From positions 2,480,001 to 2,544,000 of the forward strand of contig OY744463.1 of the NCBI GenBank assembly GCA_963556145.1: a stretch of DNA of 64,000 nucleotides, read 5' to 3'. Source of the DNA: Hygrocybe punicea (taxonomy: Eukaryota > Basidiomycota > Agaricomycetes > Agaricales > Hygrophoraceae). Position numbers and translations under genes: made by a program. The notes under the pieces are model-generated. The model was not told where the DNA came from. It saw only the letters and a list, made by a program, of their open reading frames with translations, and made no database searches. How positions within the stretch are numbered: position 1 is the first letter of the stretch; each line of letters begins with the position of its first letter. Positions 9,804 through 20,947 of this stretch are shown here, in pieces.

Positions 9804-12800
9804 ATGCAATCCTCCAGGTGGAGCGCTGTGGAAAGTAAAGGAGGCCAGACTTGTCTATGTGGCAGATCCTTTGCGCAACTGAATGCATTCAGTAAACACA
9901 AGCGTACGTGTAATAAATCCAAGATGCATTTGTCTAGTGCCTTGGATAAAGCCAAAGAGATGTGGGTGGGAAGGAAACGACGCCGAGTAGAACCAGTTCA
10001 GGCCATAACCTGCCAGCATTCATTGGCTGGTTTGATTCCCTTATGATCTCCTACAACACAGGACACAGTCACGGTTCGGCCTAATATCTCATTTTTTCAA
10101 GTCAATGTAATTGAATGCATTCAATGTATAGCCTACTAGCGCCGCTGAAGATTCTGAAAATGCCTTGGGGGATTCGCATTTGTCGATGATGGAGCATAGA
10201 CCATGGACTCGTAGGCTTGACCGTCGGCCTCCTCTGCGGTTCAGAGATGTTCTCCCTCAGCCGCCGCTGCCTCTCCCTCCAGCCCAAGTTACACAGCTCG
10301 TTGCATCTCCAGACGTCCAACCACCAACATCGACAGGCCATTTGCCTGGAAGGATCAGCCTGTCACTAGCTGGGCGTGCTGTATCCCGTCTCCGCCATAT
10401 TTTCACAACCACACGGAATATATTTGGATTGTCATGTCGGTATAATACTGAGGGGATGGTGCCGTACGATCCTGAGGAACATATCTCATTACACGATCTA
10501 TCAAACATCTCTACTCGTACCAATCCCTCCGCCTCCCAACCATTCTACCCGTATCCAAATCATAGTGCGTTCCGTTTAGGGGACTGGTTCTGGAATGGCG
10601 GGGTGCAGAAGTCACAAGTGAGCTTTCATGAACTGATTGAGATTGTCGGTGATCCTGAGTTTCAGCCGGCGGATGTTCGCAATGTTAAATGGGGTCGGAT
10701 CGACGAGGAGCTTGCCACGGAAGATGAAGGGGAGTGGTTGGATGAGGGTGCTGGCTGGACACAAACACCCATCACCATTTCAGTTCCATATCAGCTTCGT
10801 CGTGGCATACCCTCTGAGCCTCACGCTGGCCCACGAGACTATGTGGTTGGAAATTTTTATCACAAGAGCTTGGTTTCGGTTATTCGGGAGAAAATACGTG
10901 GTCTCAGTGACTCTCACCACTTTCACTTCGAACCATATGAGCTGGCTTGGCAACCAGAGAACGCCCGGGACCCAATTCAAGTTCAAGGTGAATTGTACAC
11001 TTCGCCCGTGTTCATCGAGGCCCACCAGGAACTACAAGACTCACCTGGGGAGCCTGCATGCGAACTTCCAAGGGTTATCGCGGCATTGATGTTCTGGTCA
11101 GATACCACACATCTTACAGCGTTCAGTAATGCCAAACTGTGGCCACTGTATATGTTCTTCGGGAATGAATCGAAGTATCGCAGATGCAAGCCGTCCTGCC
11201 ATCTGTGTGAACACATGGCTTACTTTCAGAAAGTGAACCTCTTACTCTTTTCACACTGCTTTCTTGATTAATAACACTTGTTACAGCTCCCAGATGCTTT
11301 CAAGGACTTTGCTACCATGCAGACAGCTGGAGGAAAAGCCCCGAGCCCACCACTCATGACTCACTGTTACCGCGAACTTATGCACGAGCAATGGAAAATA
11401 CTCCTTGATGATGATTTTATTGAAGCCTGGAAGCACGGTATTGTGATCCTTTGCTACGACGGTGTTAAACAGCGATTCTACCCCAGGATATTCACTTACT
11501 CTGCCGACTACCCAGAAAAGTGATTGAACTGGCTGTTCTGCTTTTTTAGCATTGAACTCATACTCAATCCTCGACAGAATTCTAATCGCAGCTATTCGAA
11601 ACCTTGGGAACTGTCCATGTCCACGCTGCTTAATCCCGATTGATCGCATCCATAATCTGGGAATGGCCAGGGATATGTGGCAGCGAGTCACGATGGCTTG
11701 TACAGACAATAACCAAGTCCACGCTAAGGTTTTGGCTGCCTGAAAACTCATTTATGAAAAGAACACTCAAGTAAACAGTGCTGCGGTTGAAAACTTACTT
11801 AAGGAAATGTCGTTAGTCCCAACTGTGGTATGTGGCTCATCCTAAATTTTGCTGTTGGCGGTTGATGACAACAAGTACCTTTAGAACGCCTTCTCCAGCA
11901 GGCTATCTTCTTTTTCTTTTAATGTATACTCATCGCTACTCCCGGATTTGTTGCATGAATTTGAAATAGGCTCATGGAGAGCCCTTTTCATTCACCTCAT
12001 TCGAATCCTTCAGTCAGTTGATGAAGGACTTCTTGTTGAATTGGATCGCCGGCAAGTATATTTTTGTTGTCACTTACCACCATCTAACCTTTAAGATAAA
12101 AGCTATCGGGAAGTTCCATCATTTGGCAGGGACACAATTAGACGGTTCTTGACAAATTGTTCTGAAATGAAAAAGATGGCAGCTCATAATTTTGAGAATC
12201 TTTTACAGGTTTGTTTCAAACTCGAATATGATTTCGGAGTCTTATGTAATTCATTGTTTATCAAGTGTGCCATTCCAGTTTTTGACGGACTTCTACCGGA
12301 ACCACATAACCGTGCAGTTTTGGAATTACTTTTTGTCATGGCGCATTGGCATGGACTGGCAAAATTGCGCCTACACAATGATCTAACTCTGGAGGTCATG
12401 GAAACAGAAACCATGGTGCTTGGTGACAAGCTTCGTGCATTTAGCCAGAAGACATGTCCTGCTTTTGATACCAAGGAGCTTCATCGAGAGTTCAATGCTC
12501 GCATTCGCCGCCGCAACATTCAAACATCAGCTCATAAACATGGCCGAAGAGTTAACTTGAATGCCCCCGAAATCACCCAAGCGCATAACACAACTACCAC
12601 AACTGAGCAACAGCAGTCTCCTGCTCAAATTAATGAAGCCAGGCCACGGTCCCGTGAGGCAAGGCGATGCCGCAAGACATTTAACCTTGACACTTACAAG
12701 CTCCATTCTCACGGTGACTATGTTACTACCATAAAAAGATATGGTACTACAGACTCTTACTCGACTGAGCCAGTTCGTGATGTCATCAATTTCTTGCTCT

Positions 12801-14112
12801 AAAACTGATGTTCCCTCAGGGAGAACTTGAGCATCGGTCACCCAAGGCCTGGTATACCCATACAAGTCGCAAGCATTTCATCAAGCAAATGACAAAAATT
12901 GAACGTTGCTGGGCTCGTCTTCGTCGCATCTGTGCAAGACACCAGACAGCTGGAAATCTAACAGACGAAGAAGTTCCTACAACTCCTGAAGCCCATCACA
13001 CAATTGGAAAATCCCAGAATCACCCCGAAAACATTCCTCTTTTCTTGCAGAAATATGTCGGAGATCCAGCAGTTAAAGTAAAGGTGATGTTCTCTTCGGG
13101 GAGTTCAAATATACTTACGTATTGGTCAGGATTTCGTGCCAAAACTCAAGGATCATATCCTACCACGTATCAAAGAAATGATTGGTCTATTGCCAGAATC
13201 GTCGTGTGATACAAATTGCCAACTGCATGATTCAGTGCTTTTCAAGAATGAACGCATGTATACTCATCATCTAGCAAGATTTAATTACACGACCTATGAT
13301 GTCAGAAGAGGGCAAGATGTGGTTAACCCTGGTACTGACCATCGTGACATAATGCTACTGGCCAATACTGGCGACATGGACACTCAATATCACCCTTTCT
13401 TATATGCTTGTGTCCTTGGAGTCTATCACGTCAACGTGATCTATACTGGAGAAGGCATGCTGGACTATGAAGCGTGGAGAATGGAGTTTTTATGGGTGCG
13501 ATGGTTTGAGCACATTGGAAGTCGATCCTTTGGATGGGACAACTTTAAACTTGATTTGGTTCGTTTTCCGCCAATGGCGGCCGAAGGTGCATTCGGATTC
13601 GTGGACCCGAGAGACGTGCTACGTGGTTGCCATATTATCCCAGCTTTTGCGAGTGGGAAGGTGCATCTGGACAGGGTTGGCCTTTCCCGCTGTGTGAGCG
13701 ACACTCAAGACTGGTCTCATTATTTTGTGGGCCGGTGAGTGACCGTTGGTTTTTGTTAGTATTCTACTGACACTGGCATGCCAGGTTTGTTGATCGTGAC
13801 ATGCTGATGCGGTATCATTGGGGGTTAGGAATTGGACATCTTTATAGTCATGGCAAAACTACAACTGCGTCTGCGTCTGCAGCCACATCAAGTTCAGCAA
13901 TGGACGTTGCTGAGTCAACCCAGATTGAACAAGTTTCCGACCGACAGAACCACCAGAGCGATTCCGATGTTGAGGACCCTGAGCTCGGTTTCGGGAATCG
14001 AGAGGATGACTACTTATGTGAAGAGGATATGGACTCTGAAGATGAACCAAGTGTCGAAAGTGATGATTCGGAGTTGCTAGCTATGGATGACATGTATGGG
14101 TTCGAAGAATGA
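9804..14112 (+). pseudogene. Plavaka-family transposase, one premature stop
   Basis: The first exon encodes a C2HC finger (CLCGRSF...H...C) followed by a basic helix, the usual Plavaka N-terminus. Later exons carry the family landmarks in order: YPNHSAFRLGDWFW; the LTAFSNAKLWPLYMFFGN segment; the cysteine block CPCPRCLIP; the LLPDLLHEFEIGSW region; the helical part; GELEHRSPKAWYTHTSRK; and a C-terminal YFVGR|FVDRDMLMRYHWG region ending in an acidic tail. Many introns are needed, one of them GC-AG (12052-12102). An in-frame TGA at 11741-11743 interrupts the segment just before LIYEKN; a CGA to TGA change would explain it. Otherwise the frame is largely intact, so this is a young but probably inactive copy, unless the stop is read through or spliced out. 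Confidence 0.85.
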
Positions 14113-15475
14113 AATGCAAGCCTGAGTGGACCGTGACTCGGACATGCTAGACCGGAGAGTTGACATGCGTCGAGGAATGAAACACTGGTTAGTACGGGAT
14201 TCCACATCTCTAACTTGGAATCCCCATCATCTGAGTACACGACTGCCAGGCAACCTTTGGGTCAGCGCACTTCAAGTCTATCCCGATCTCTAAACATGCT
14301 GACTTTCCTCGCAGCTGCCCTGCTGCCCGTGTTGAAGCTCACCATTCTTAGTAGTACCTGCCAAGGTATAACTTGAACATATGGGAGATTGCATGTGCGG
14401 TCCGACTCACAGATATTTTGAACGGTGGCCACGGTGATGGACGCGCTATGAAGCCTTAACTTGAAGTCTGAATGGCAGCGGTAAACGGAATCATTGGGTC
14501 TGGACAGCAGCGACGATGCCGCCGCGGCGGGGCTGGTTTTGAAGGCGGTCAACAAACGCGGATGATGCGGCCCAGGCCCAAGTCGGAGTCCGACCCATGT
14601 CAACGTTCGGGCTCTGAATCAAATGTGCCTTATAATAATCATGGTCGGACTCGGACTCAGAGTTCCGACTCTGACAGAGTCAAACTTGAATGTCCCACTG
14701 CTTCCCAGTCGTGGCGCGTTCATCGCAGCCATTGAGCGGACCACGACTATTCTCAGAGGTATATTGTCCTTCAATACGGCCAATTTGACCCATCGGTATT
14801 CGCAGCGCGTCCTCCATAGCTGTTGAGCTTACCGTCAACTTGGAGGTTGGGCTTGTTTCCATCAATTCACCGCCCTACCAGACTGAAGTGCATGCCCTGG
14901 CCAAATCCCCCACCGAATCGCAGCGCGTTGACTGCAGCTGTTGAACCCATTGCCCAAAACCCACCTTTACCCACCTTCGACCTACCACTGCATCGCGGCG
15001 CGTTCATCGTAGCCGTTGAGCCTAATTTACTCTGACCACTACTCATCTCCCAAGTCTCAGTCTTCATGGCACGTTGCAGCTGTCGAGCAAACAGTCTCAT
15101 TGACGGGTGGCGCCATTAATGCCATAGTATCTTCCAAATGTGTTGAGGACATGGGACTAGGGTCTCCTTATACGATCGATCGTTCGTACTAGTAAGAGGC
15201 TTGACTATTCCCCACACGGATATTTGCGTTATCGTCAGTCTGATGTTGACAATCTCTACCATTTTGTTGTATCGTTCTGATGGATGACGCTGTCGAACTA
15301 TTGCTCACACAGCTGTCATGATCATGGGCCAATGTAAGCATTCATATTTCTACCTATTCTCTTTATTTTCGACTACGATTGCTACCGCAGTGACCGAATT
15401 CACATGGTTGTTTTATCGTCAAGTTCTACCTTTGTCGACCGTTCCAGATTCTGAATATACCACGAATCAGATCTT
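14113..15475. other. Right flank of the Plavaka element and spacer
   Basis: From 14113 to about 15080 the DNA contains the same CGAGTC, ACTTGAA and CGCAGCGCGTT...GCTGTTGAG words as the left flank. After about 15120 these stop and ordinary sequence begins, including a CGATCGATCG stretch near 15174. No gene is supported. Confidence 0.55.
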
Positions 15476-15850
15476 GTAAGAGTGTCTCTAATCAGAATCA
15501 CCAGTGAGATCTATAACGTCCATCACCACCTTCTTACAGCCATGCTCATTGAAAACCCTTCACATGGTGATCAATCCGCATTTACACTTGACAAACAATC
15601 CCCGAAACTCGGCCTCTGTGATGCCTTGGGAATCCAATTGCCTGAGCATGTAAGAGTCGATCTCACTCAGGTCGTCTGGACGCGCGAGCGCGTGGCATTT
15701 TGGTACAAGATCTGTGTTGTTGCGAATGTCTGCCGGAATATGATTAGAGAAGAAGAAGACTTCTGCTTCTTAGATGTACCCAGCATTGCATACGACCTCT
15801 TCAATGGTCTCTGTGCACGCGGGGTGTTTTCGGAGATGTGTGTCACCTAG
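15476..15850 (+). pseudogene. Exon of an unknown gene cut by an hAT-type insertion
   Basis: An open frame of about 120 codons without an internal ATG near its start follows a possible splice acceptor (TTGTAAG) at about 15480. It has ordinary, non-repetitive amino-acid composition. Its stop codon TAG (15848-15850) is formed by the first three bases of the adjacent hAT-type terminus, so the downstream part of the gene has been displaced or lost. No domain is recognised. Confidence 0.4.
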
Positions 15851-16020
15851 TGATGGGCTGGTTTGGTTCTGAACCCAGGTTCGAACCTGAACCTGCCTGA
15901 ACTGAACCTAAGTTCAGTTCAGGGTTCTCCCTCCGCATTGGACTGAACCTATAGTTCAGTTCAAGGTTCGGGTCCACCTGAACCTGTCCGAACCCGTTCG
16001 AACCCGTTCGAACCTATCAT
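15848..16020 (+). mobile_element. Left terminus of an hAT-type element
   Basis: TAGTGATGGGCTGG is followed by about 160 bp dense in GAACCTG/CAGGTTC and GTTCAGTTC subterminal repeats in both orientations. This is the characteristic architecture of hAT termini in Agaricomycetes. The preceding 8 bp GTGTCACC would be the target duplication. I found no matching right end (CCCATCACTA) in the window, so the element is truncated or rearranged. Confidence 0.7.
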
Positions 16021-16545
16021 TTGTCCGAATGCGTCCAAACGCGATCAACTGTGATCAAACGCATTGTTGTTTATTGACACGTGATATGAGTGATTGAGTC
16101 TCTCGCGCAGATTCCACCATCCATTATCCCCTCTTGACATCGCCAAGGTATGTCTCAGCCACCCATTTATCCTTATCCATGCTCTTATCCATGCTAACCT
16201 CCACGAATTGTCAATGATGAGGCCATCTCTGGCTTAGCAGCTGCATAGCCTAGCACGGCGGCCAATGGCGGTGAGTTCTTCATTTTTGATTTATTCCTTG
16301 TTTGACCAAGATTTCCCGCTTGTGTCGCGATATCTTTTACCCCGTTGCTCTTGATCTGACTCCTTTTAACAGATTATCCACTTCCCTCGTGATTGCTTCA
16401 ACCCCGTTGCTCTTAACCTCGCGCCCATCCTTTCCAGTCTTGTAAGTTTCTTTCTTCTTCGTACCTGTTTCATGACAACTCATCGCCATGTCCCCGTTCT
16501 AGTGTGCGGATATTTCAATCTATTCTAGCAATCCACGGGGCCAAT

Positions 16546-17312
16546 ATGCCTGGCATACCAGGTATAAAGGTAGGTGCACTCTTACCTTATTTCGTCCAAA
16601 AAGTATTCACTCATGTCTGGGTGTGCTGTAGGCCCAGATGGCGCTCTGCTCGACACTGCCGACATCGTTTTCTACCATGATGTGGATGACACTACTCCGA
16701 TTTCTGCTCCATCTGCTGCCAGTGCACCAGTTGCTCCTCGCTCTGATCTGCGCCCATATTTGGGACCTTCCGTGCCCAAGATTGCTGGATCTCGTCATCC
16801 CCAGCGTGTGTTACGTCCGTCGACAAAGGTTCGAGACCCCAACAATGTGGAATCGATGAGGACTGGTGTTAAACGCAAGGCAGCTGATCAGCCTGCTGCT
16901 CGGCCTCGCACTCGCAAGATTATCGATAGCTCTGACAGTGATAAAGAAAATGAAAGCCCTGTGGTGATGGTTGACGTGGATGAGGATGAGTACCCTCCTT
17001 TGGTTAATGCAGATGATGAGGATGACGAGGATGGTGCCGAGACGGAAGCGGTTGATGATGTTGACGGCGACAACGAGGATACTGACGAGGCGTACTTAGA
17101 AACCAAAGCAATGGGTGATCTTGATCGCCAGGTGAGCAGGTTTTTTGACTCTTTGTTCCTCCATGACTGATGTCTGCATGCATGTAGGCCAGTTTCCACA
17201 CTCAAAGTGACCGCACGGCTGATGTGTGCACAATCTTTGAACATGCTCTCGACCAAATGAATGTGGAAACCGGCAAAAAGGAGGCAGGACACTGGTGTCG
17301 TGTCTGCAAGTA
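16546..17312 (+). pseudogene. Truncated hAT-like transposase N-terminus
   Basis: A start at ATG 16546 with an intron to the GPDGALLD segment, or a start at ATG 16613, leads into a disordered P/A-rich then D/E-rich acidic region. An intron (about 17131-17187, donor GTGAGC) follows, then a segment ending in GHWCRVCK. This matches the start of the BED-type zinc finger of Agaricomycete hAT transposases. The second half of the finger and the whole RNase H-like catalytic body are not found downstream, so the gene looks truncated. The family assignment rests on the finger half and on the hAT terminus 700 bp upstream. Confidence 0.5.
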
Positions 17313-18174
17313 CGGACTTTACTTTACTAGTTATTTGATCACTGTCACTGTCACCTGTGGTGGGGCTCGTTCGCCAAACCCTAACGAAGAATCAATCAAG
17401 TTGTTACAACTCCGAGCTAGCCTGCATCAACCGCTCACATCGGCAAGGATATTCTTTGATAGGTACGCCTATTTTGTTGTAGAGGCGCTCCATGAACACT
17501 ATGACCAATGACTATGAGTCGTGTTTCGTAACAGGGAAAATAACTTACCAAAGTACCCACACCTGCCCTGAGCACAGCTCGCAACATACTCTCCTAAAAA
17601 AGGACCGGCAGTGGCTACGTAGATGGCTGCCTCCACGAAGTCAGGCTGGTAGAAGTCCATCATAGGACAGAGACAGCGAGGACCAAGCACTTGGTGCAAC
17701 AGGCGGTGACCTTGCAGGTCAGAGGGACTGACATGTACTTAATTGTTGGATGGCCTTTCAAGATGCGACAACGTTAAACCGTTCCGGAACCTAGACAAGG
17801 CTGGAGCCTCACCATTCCCATGGGCGAAGTCGGTCAGTACCACGGTTGTATTGAAGTACTGCATTCTCGGAATACTTTGCCTGAGAGATATAGATGTGCA
17901 AGCGAATGGGGTCTGCTCTGTTGGACATCGTTCGAGTTGGGTGTGTTGCATTCTCATTCAAATGTTGATCGCTTGTTATACCTTTTCGACACGCTATCAG
18001 TCACGCGGCGTTGAACAGGTCATGCCTGGTCATGTATGCACGAGATCAGCACGGGTAATCATGTGAGTCACACTTTCGTTGGCGTTCAAAAGCTACGAAT
18101 TGAGGCAGATGCTTCCCAGTTTAATTCCCATATCAACTTTCCGACTCGTCATAAATTACCAGGTATACTTGATC
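17313..18174. other. No gene recognised
   Basis: Sequence between the truncated hAT-like gene and the DUF6698-like gene. Open frames are short and in conflicting phases. It may be the remains of the hAT body after deletion and substitution. Confidence 0.4.
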
Positions 18175-19610
18175 ATGGCAGACGACAATTTGAATGCTCC
18201 CACACAAACTGCTGGCCATCATCAGCGAGAGGATGCGCTCCACCTGGGTCCCAGGAAAAAAGCATACATGCTCGTTCGTTTGATTTCTTACAATTTGTTT
18301 CTCACTCGAGCTATGAAAGTTGTCTCTCTGATCCACTTGTTTCCCATGGCCGCCATTTTGGGCGGACGGTACATGCTTTATGTAATATACAAGCGCTGGT
18401 CACAAACGGCCTTCTCCGTATGGGTGAGCTGGCAGAGGAGCCAGAGGAATCATTCACTTCGGAGTACTTTCAGTAGATTTATGTCTACGCTCCTCAACTA
18501 ATCATATCCCTCTTTGTAGGCAACGGCGAGAGCATCGTGTTTTCGCAACACTTCTCCAAATGGTTCCTGGCCTCGAAGAGCGACTCATGGAAGGTTCCGA
18601 TGATGATGTTGTAGCAATTGCCGAGATGGTAAGTCATCCTTGGCTTATATTGTGTTGGTTTACTATAGGTTTTGGCAGGTACAAAAAGGAGCATCGTCTG
18701 CTAGGTCAGACGACACGAAAAGTCTGAAAGGTCCCATCCTTGAATGGATTGTTCCCTCTGGTCAGTCTCTTAACCCTCCGCTCTCGAGGAACATCAAGAT
18801 GGATCATGGTTTCCACCATGACTGTACAGGGGCGCTCTTATGTCCGGCGGGTATGGACTGGTCAGATCCTGAGTACGACATTCATTTAGATGTTTGTCTT
18901 TGTCCGTGATGCCATCATCCCTTATAGAACCAAAGATAAGTTACGCAGTGGTGAGATGATTATACCAGGTGATCAATGGCCGATTCTCTTATACACTCGT
19001 CATGAATACGATCCGGATGACCCATGGAAAGGTCTTCTCAGAAGTTCAATCCTGATTTCCGTGAGTAGTTTTGAGTAACCCACTAACCCAGCTGATTATT
19101 CATCATATCAGGCTTACAAACATGTCTTCACATCGCCGAGCTCCGTCGATAAGATCGTGAAGGCTACGCGATCAGGTAACACTCGAATCCATGGTATGAC
19201 TCGTGTCACATTGGCCTCAATTGCTTACATCGCTACTCAGGTGATGGCCCCCTTGGCGTGTTTTACTTTAGGCTGACCTTTATCATTGCAGGCCCGATTT
19301 GCCCTTTCTTCCTCAGCTGTATTCTCTAGGACAGATACAGTCACCGACTCTGAACGATTCTACAATAGCCTCCTGGAACTATTTGATGACATTGACGAGC
19401 GGGAGGAAGTTGACGACCTCCTAATATGGTGGAATCGGTATGATCTCATCATGTCAAAATGTAATAACTAACAAGTCCAACAGACAAATATTCCCGAGCT
19501 ACTCATCGGCTCAACGTATGGTCACGAAAAACAGTGCGTTAGCGAAGATCAGGGAGAAGCGAGCTCTGAAGAAGTCTGGTGCCCAGAATAGTGGCGACGG
19601 AGAATTATGA
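18175..19610 (+). CDS. DUF6698-like Agaricomycete protein
   Basis: Exons join as follows: ATG 18175; donor GTACTT at about 18461 to acceptor TTGTAG at about 18520; then introns near 18629, 18870, 19061, 19240 and 19438; stop 19608-19610. Landmarks include SHGRHFGRTVHALCN, QRREHRVFATL, QKGASSARSDDTKSLKG, GALLCPAGMDWSDPE, PGDQWPILLY, FTSPSSVDK, SSAVFSRTDTVTDSERFYN and DLLIWWNR. These match an abundant family of unknown function in mushroom genomes that I associate with DUF6698; the Pfam label is from memory. The exon carrying GRHFGRT is one frame off from the ATG exon, with no intron that fits. Adding one base to the six-A run at 18256-18261 would join them, so this copy may be frameshifted. 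Confidence 0.65.
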
Positions 19611-20365
19611 CTAGATGTAAATGTATATAACAGGATACGGCATTGTAATTCATGTCATCAGTCTTGCTATGGCTCAGCATGAAACATGACTTCCACCCCG
19701 ACAAACTTGACAGAGACTTTGCAATGTCTTTACTACATATGACCAGTCTTACAAATCTAACAATTTTTGTCGCTCATTCTAGCATACTTTGGACTCTGCC
19801 CAATGCTATGAAATGTAGACAGATCCCTTCAGATTAAACCCTGATTGTTGAACCAGATAAGTTCTGCCATCCAGATGTAACCTATCATACCCACCCTACT
19901 TATTATGCTGACCACTACCCGCAACTCTTATGTCACATTATCAGTCCACTCAGTCAGACAGACTTCATAATTTCCACAAACTCTACTGTCCTATATAAAC
20001 ATAGATAGATATTTCAGATTTACATTACTCTTGTTGATCTGAGTAAGTACCGCCACTTAGATATGTTCTTCCAAGTTCTTTAATTCTGTTATGTGTGATC
20101 AGAATTGCCAGACTTACATATTTGACAAATTTTGGCAAATCTTGTAATACCTGTCATTTCACTCATTCTGGCATGCTTTCCAGTTTCTGCCAACACCACT
20201 GTCCTATATCTTCCATTACCAGACCATGTATAATAGTTATATATATTATTTAAATGATTTATCTGCTAATGATTTATAATCCTATGTCATTCCGTCAACG
20301 TTTTCCTGATGTAGGCAGTAATAACATTTTTATTACTGTAATGGGCAGTTCTATAATCATCCAAC
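19611..20365. other. AT-rich spacer, nothing recognised
   Basis: AT-rich DNA with degenerate internal similarity (words such as CTCATTCTRGCAT near 19775 and 20163). There is a small palindrome AGTAATAACATTTTTATTACT near 20320. No gene is supported. Confidence 0.45.
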
Positions 20366-20590
20366 TTCCCACGCACCCCTTGCCTTATAAAGTGATGGCT
20401 AAGTAGAATAATTTCGACCAATCAATTTTATTATAATAACTCAAATCATGCTACTGGTGGTAAAATGACTGAAAAATCATGGTCATATATGCAGTATGAA
20501 GACTAAGATGTGCAAAACTAATTCTTGGCAAATTCTGTTCTGTTAGTGGTTAGATTTGAGTATAAATGCATGAAATCCTGGTATGAGATC
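20366..20590 (+). repeat. Partial copy of a MITE-like repeat
   Basis: Starts TTCCCACGCACCCCTTGCC and runs for about 220 bp with clear similarity to the MITE-like element at 24839-25195 (shared TTATAAAGT, CCAATCAATTTTA, AAAATGACTGAAAAA and CTAATTCTTGG blocks). The inverted right end is not present here. Confidence 0.7.
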
Positions 20591-20947
20591 TTCCAGTCAT
20601 TGAGAAATGGAAAAGATTTGCCCATTCCTTGTGGATCTATTAAGTTAGTATTAACCATGCAAGTTGAGTGGATAATATTTGATATGTTGCCTATAACACT
20701 AAAAACACCAGAAAGTAAATATAGCAGATACTAGCCCTCGTAAAATAGCTAAACACACACTCTCACATCACTGCAGTATTTTGTGAGATTCAGTATTTTG
20801 TGAGATTCAATACAATGCATTCTAAGTCTACTTCCTAATCAGGCAGGTTACATGTCAGTACCGGTCGGTCATTCGATGCTTTTTTTTTCTGTTTTAGACA
20901 AGCATTTCGGAGGTCCAATATTTCGGAAGTTCCCTACACCAGCCTTG

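Larger units (their letters stand above)
7540..15120 (+). mobile_element. Degenerate Plavaka (CACTA-like) element, ends approximate
   Basis: A Plavaka transposase pseudogene lies in the middle. Both flanks contain the same word classes: CCGAGTCA/TGACTCGG, TTCAACTTGAA, and a CGCAGCGCGTT...GCTGTTGAG motif (tandem at 9160-9680 on the left; 14711, 14799, 14917 and 14991 on the right). Shared subterminal repeats on both sides of a transposase gene are typical of CACTA-type elements. I could not find a convincing terminal inverted repeat, so the coordinates only bracket the shared repeats. Confidence 0.5.

Noticed and set aside
7540..15200. CACTG/CACTA words (for example 7536 and 7452) as Plavaka terminal inverted repeats
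   Set aside because: No inverted partner with a short target duplication could be found on the right side by eye.
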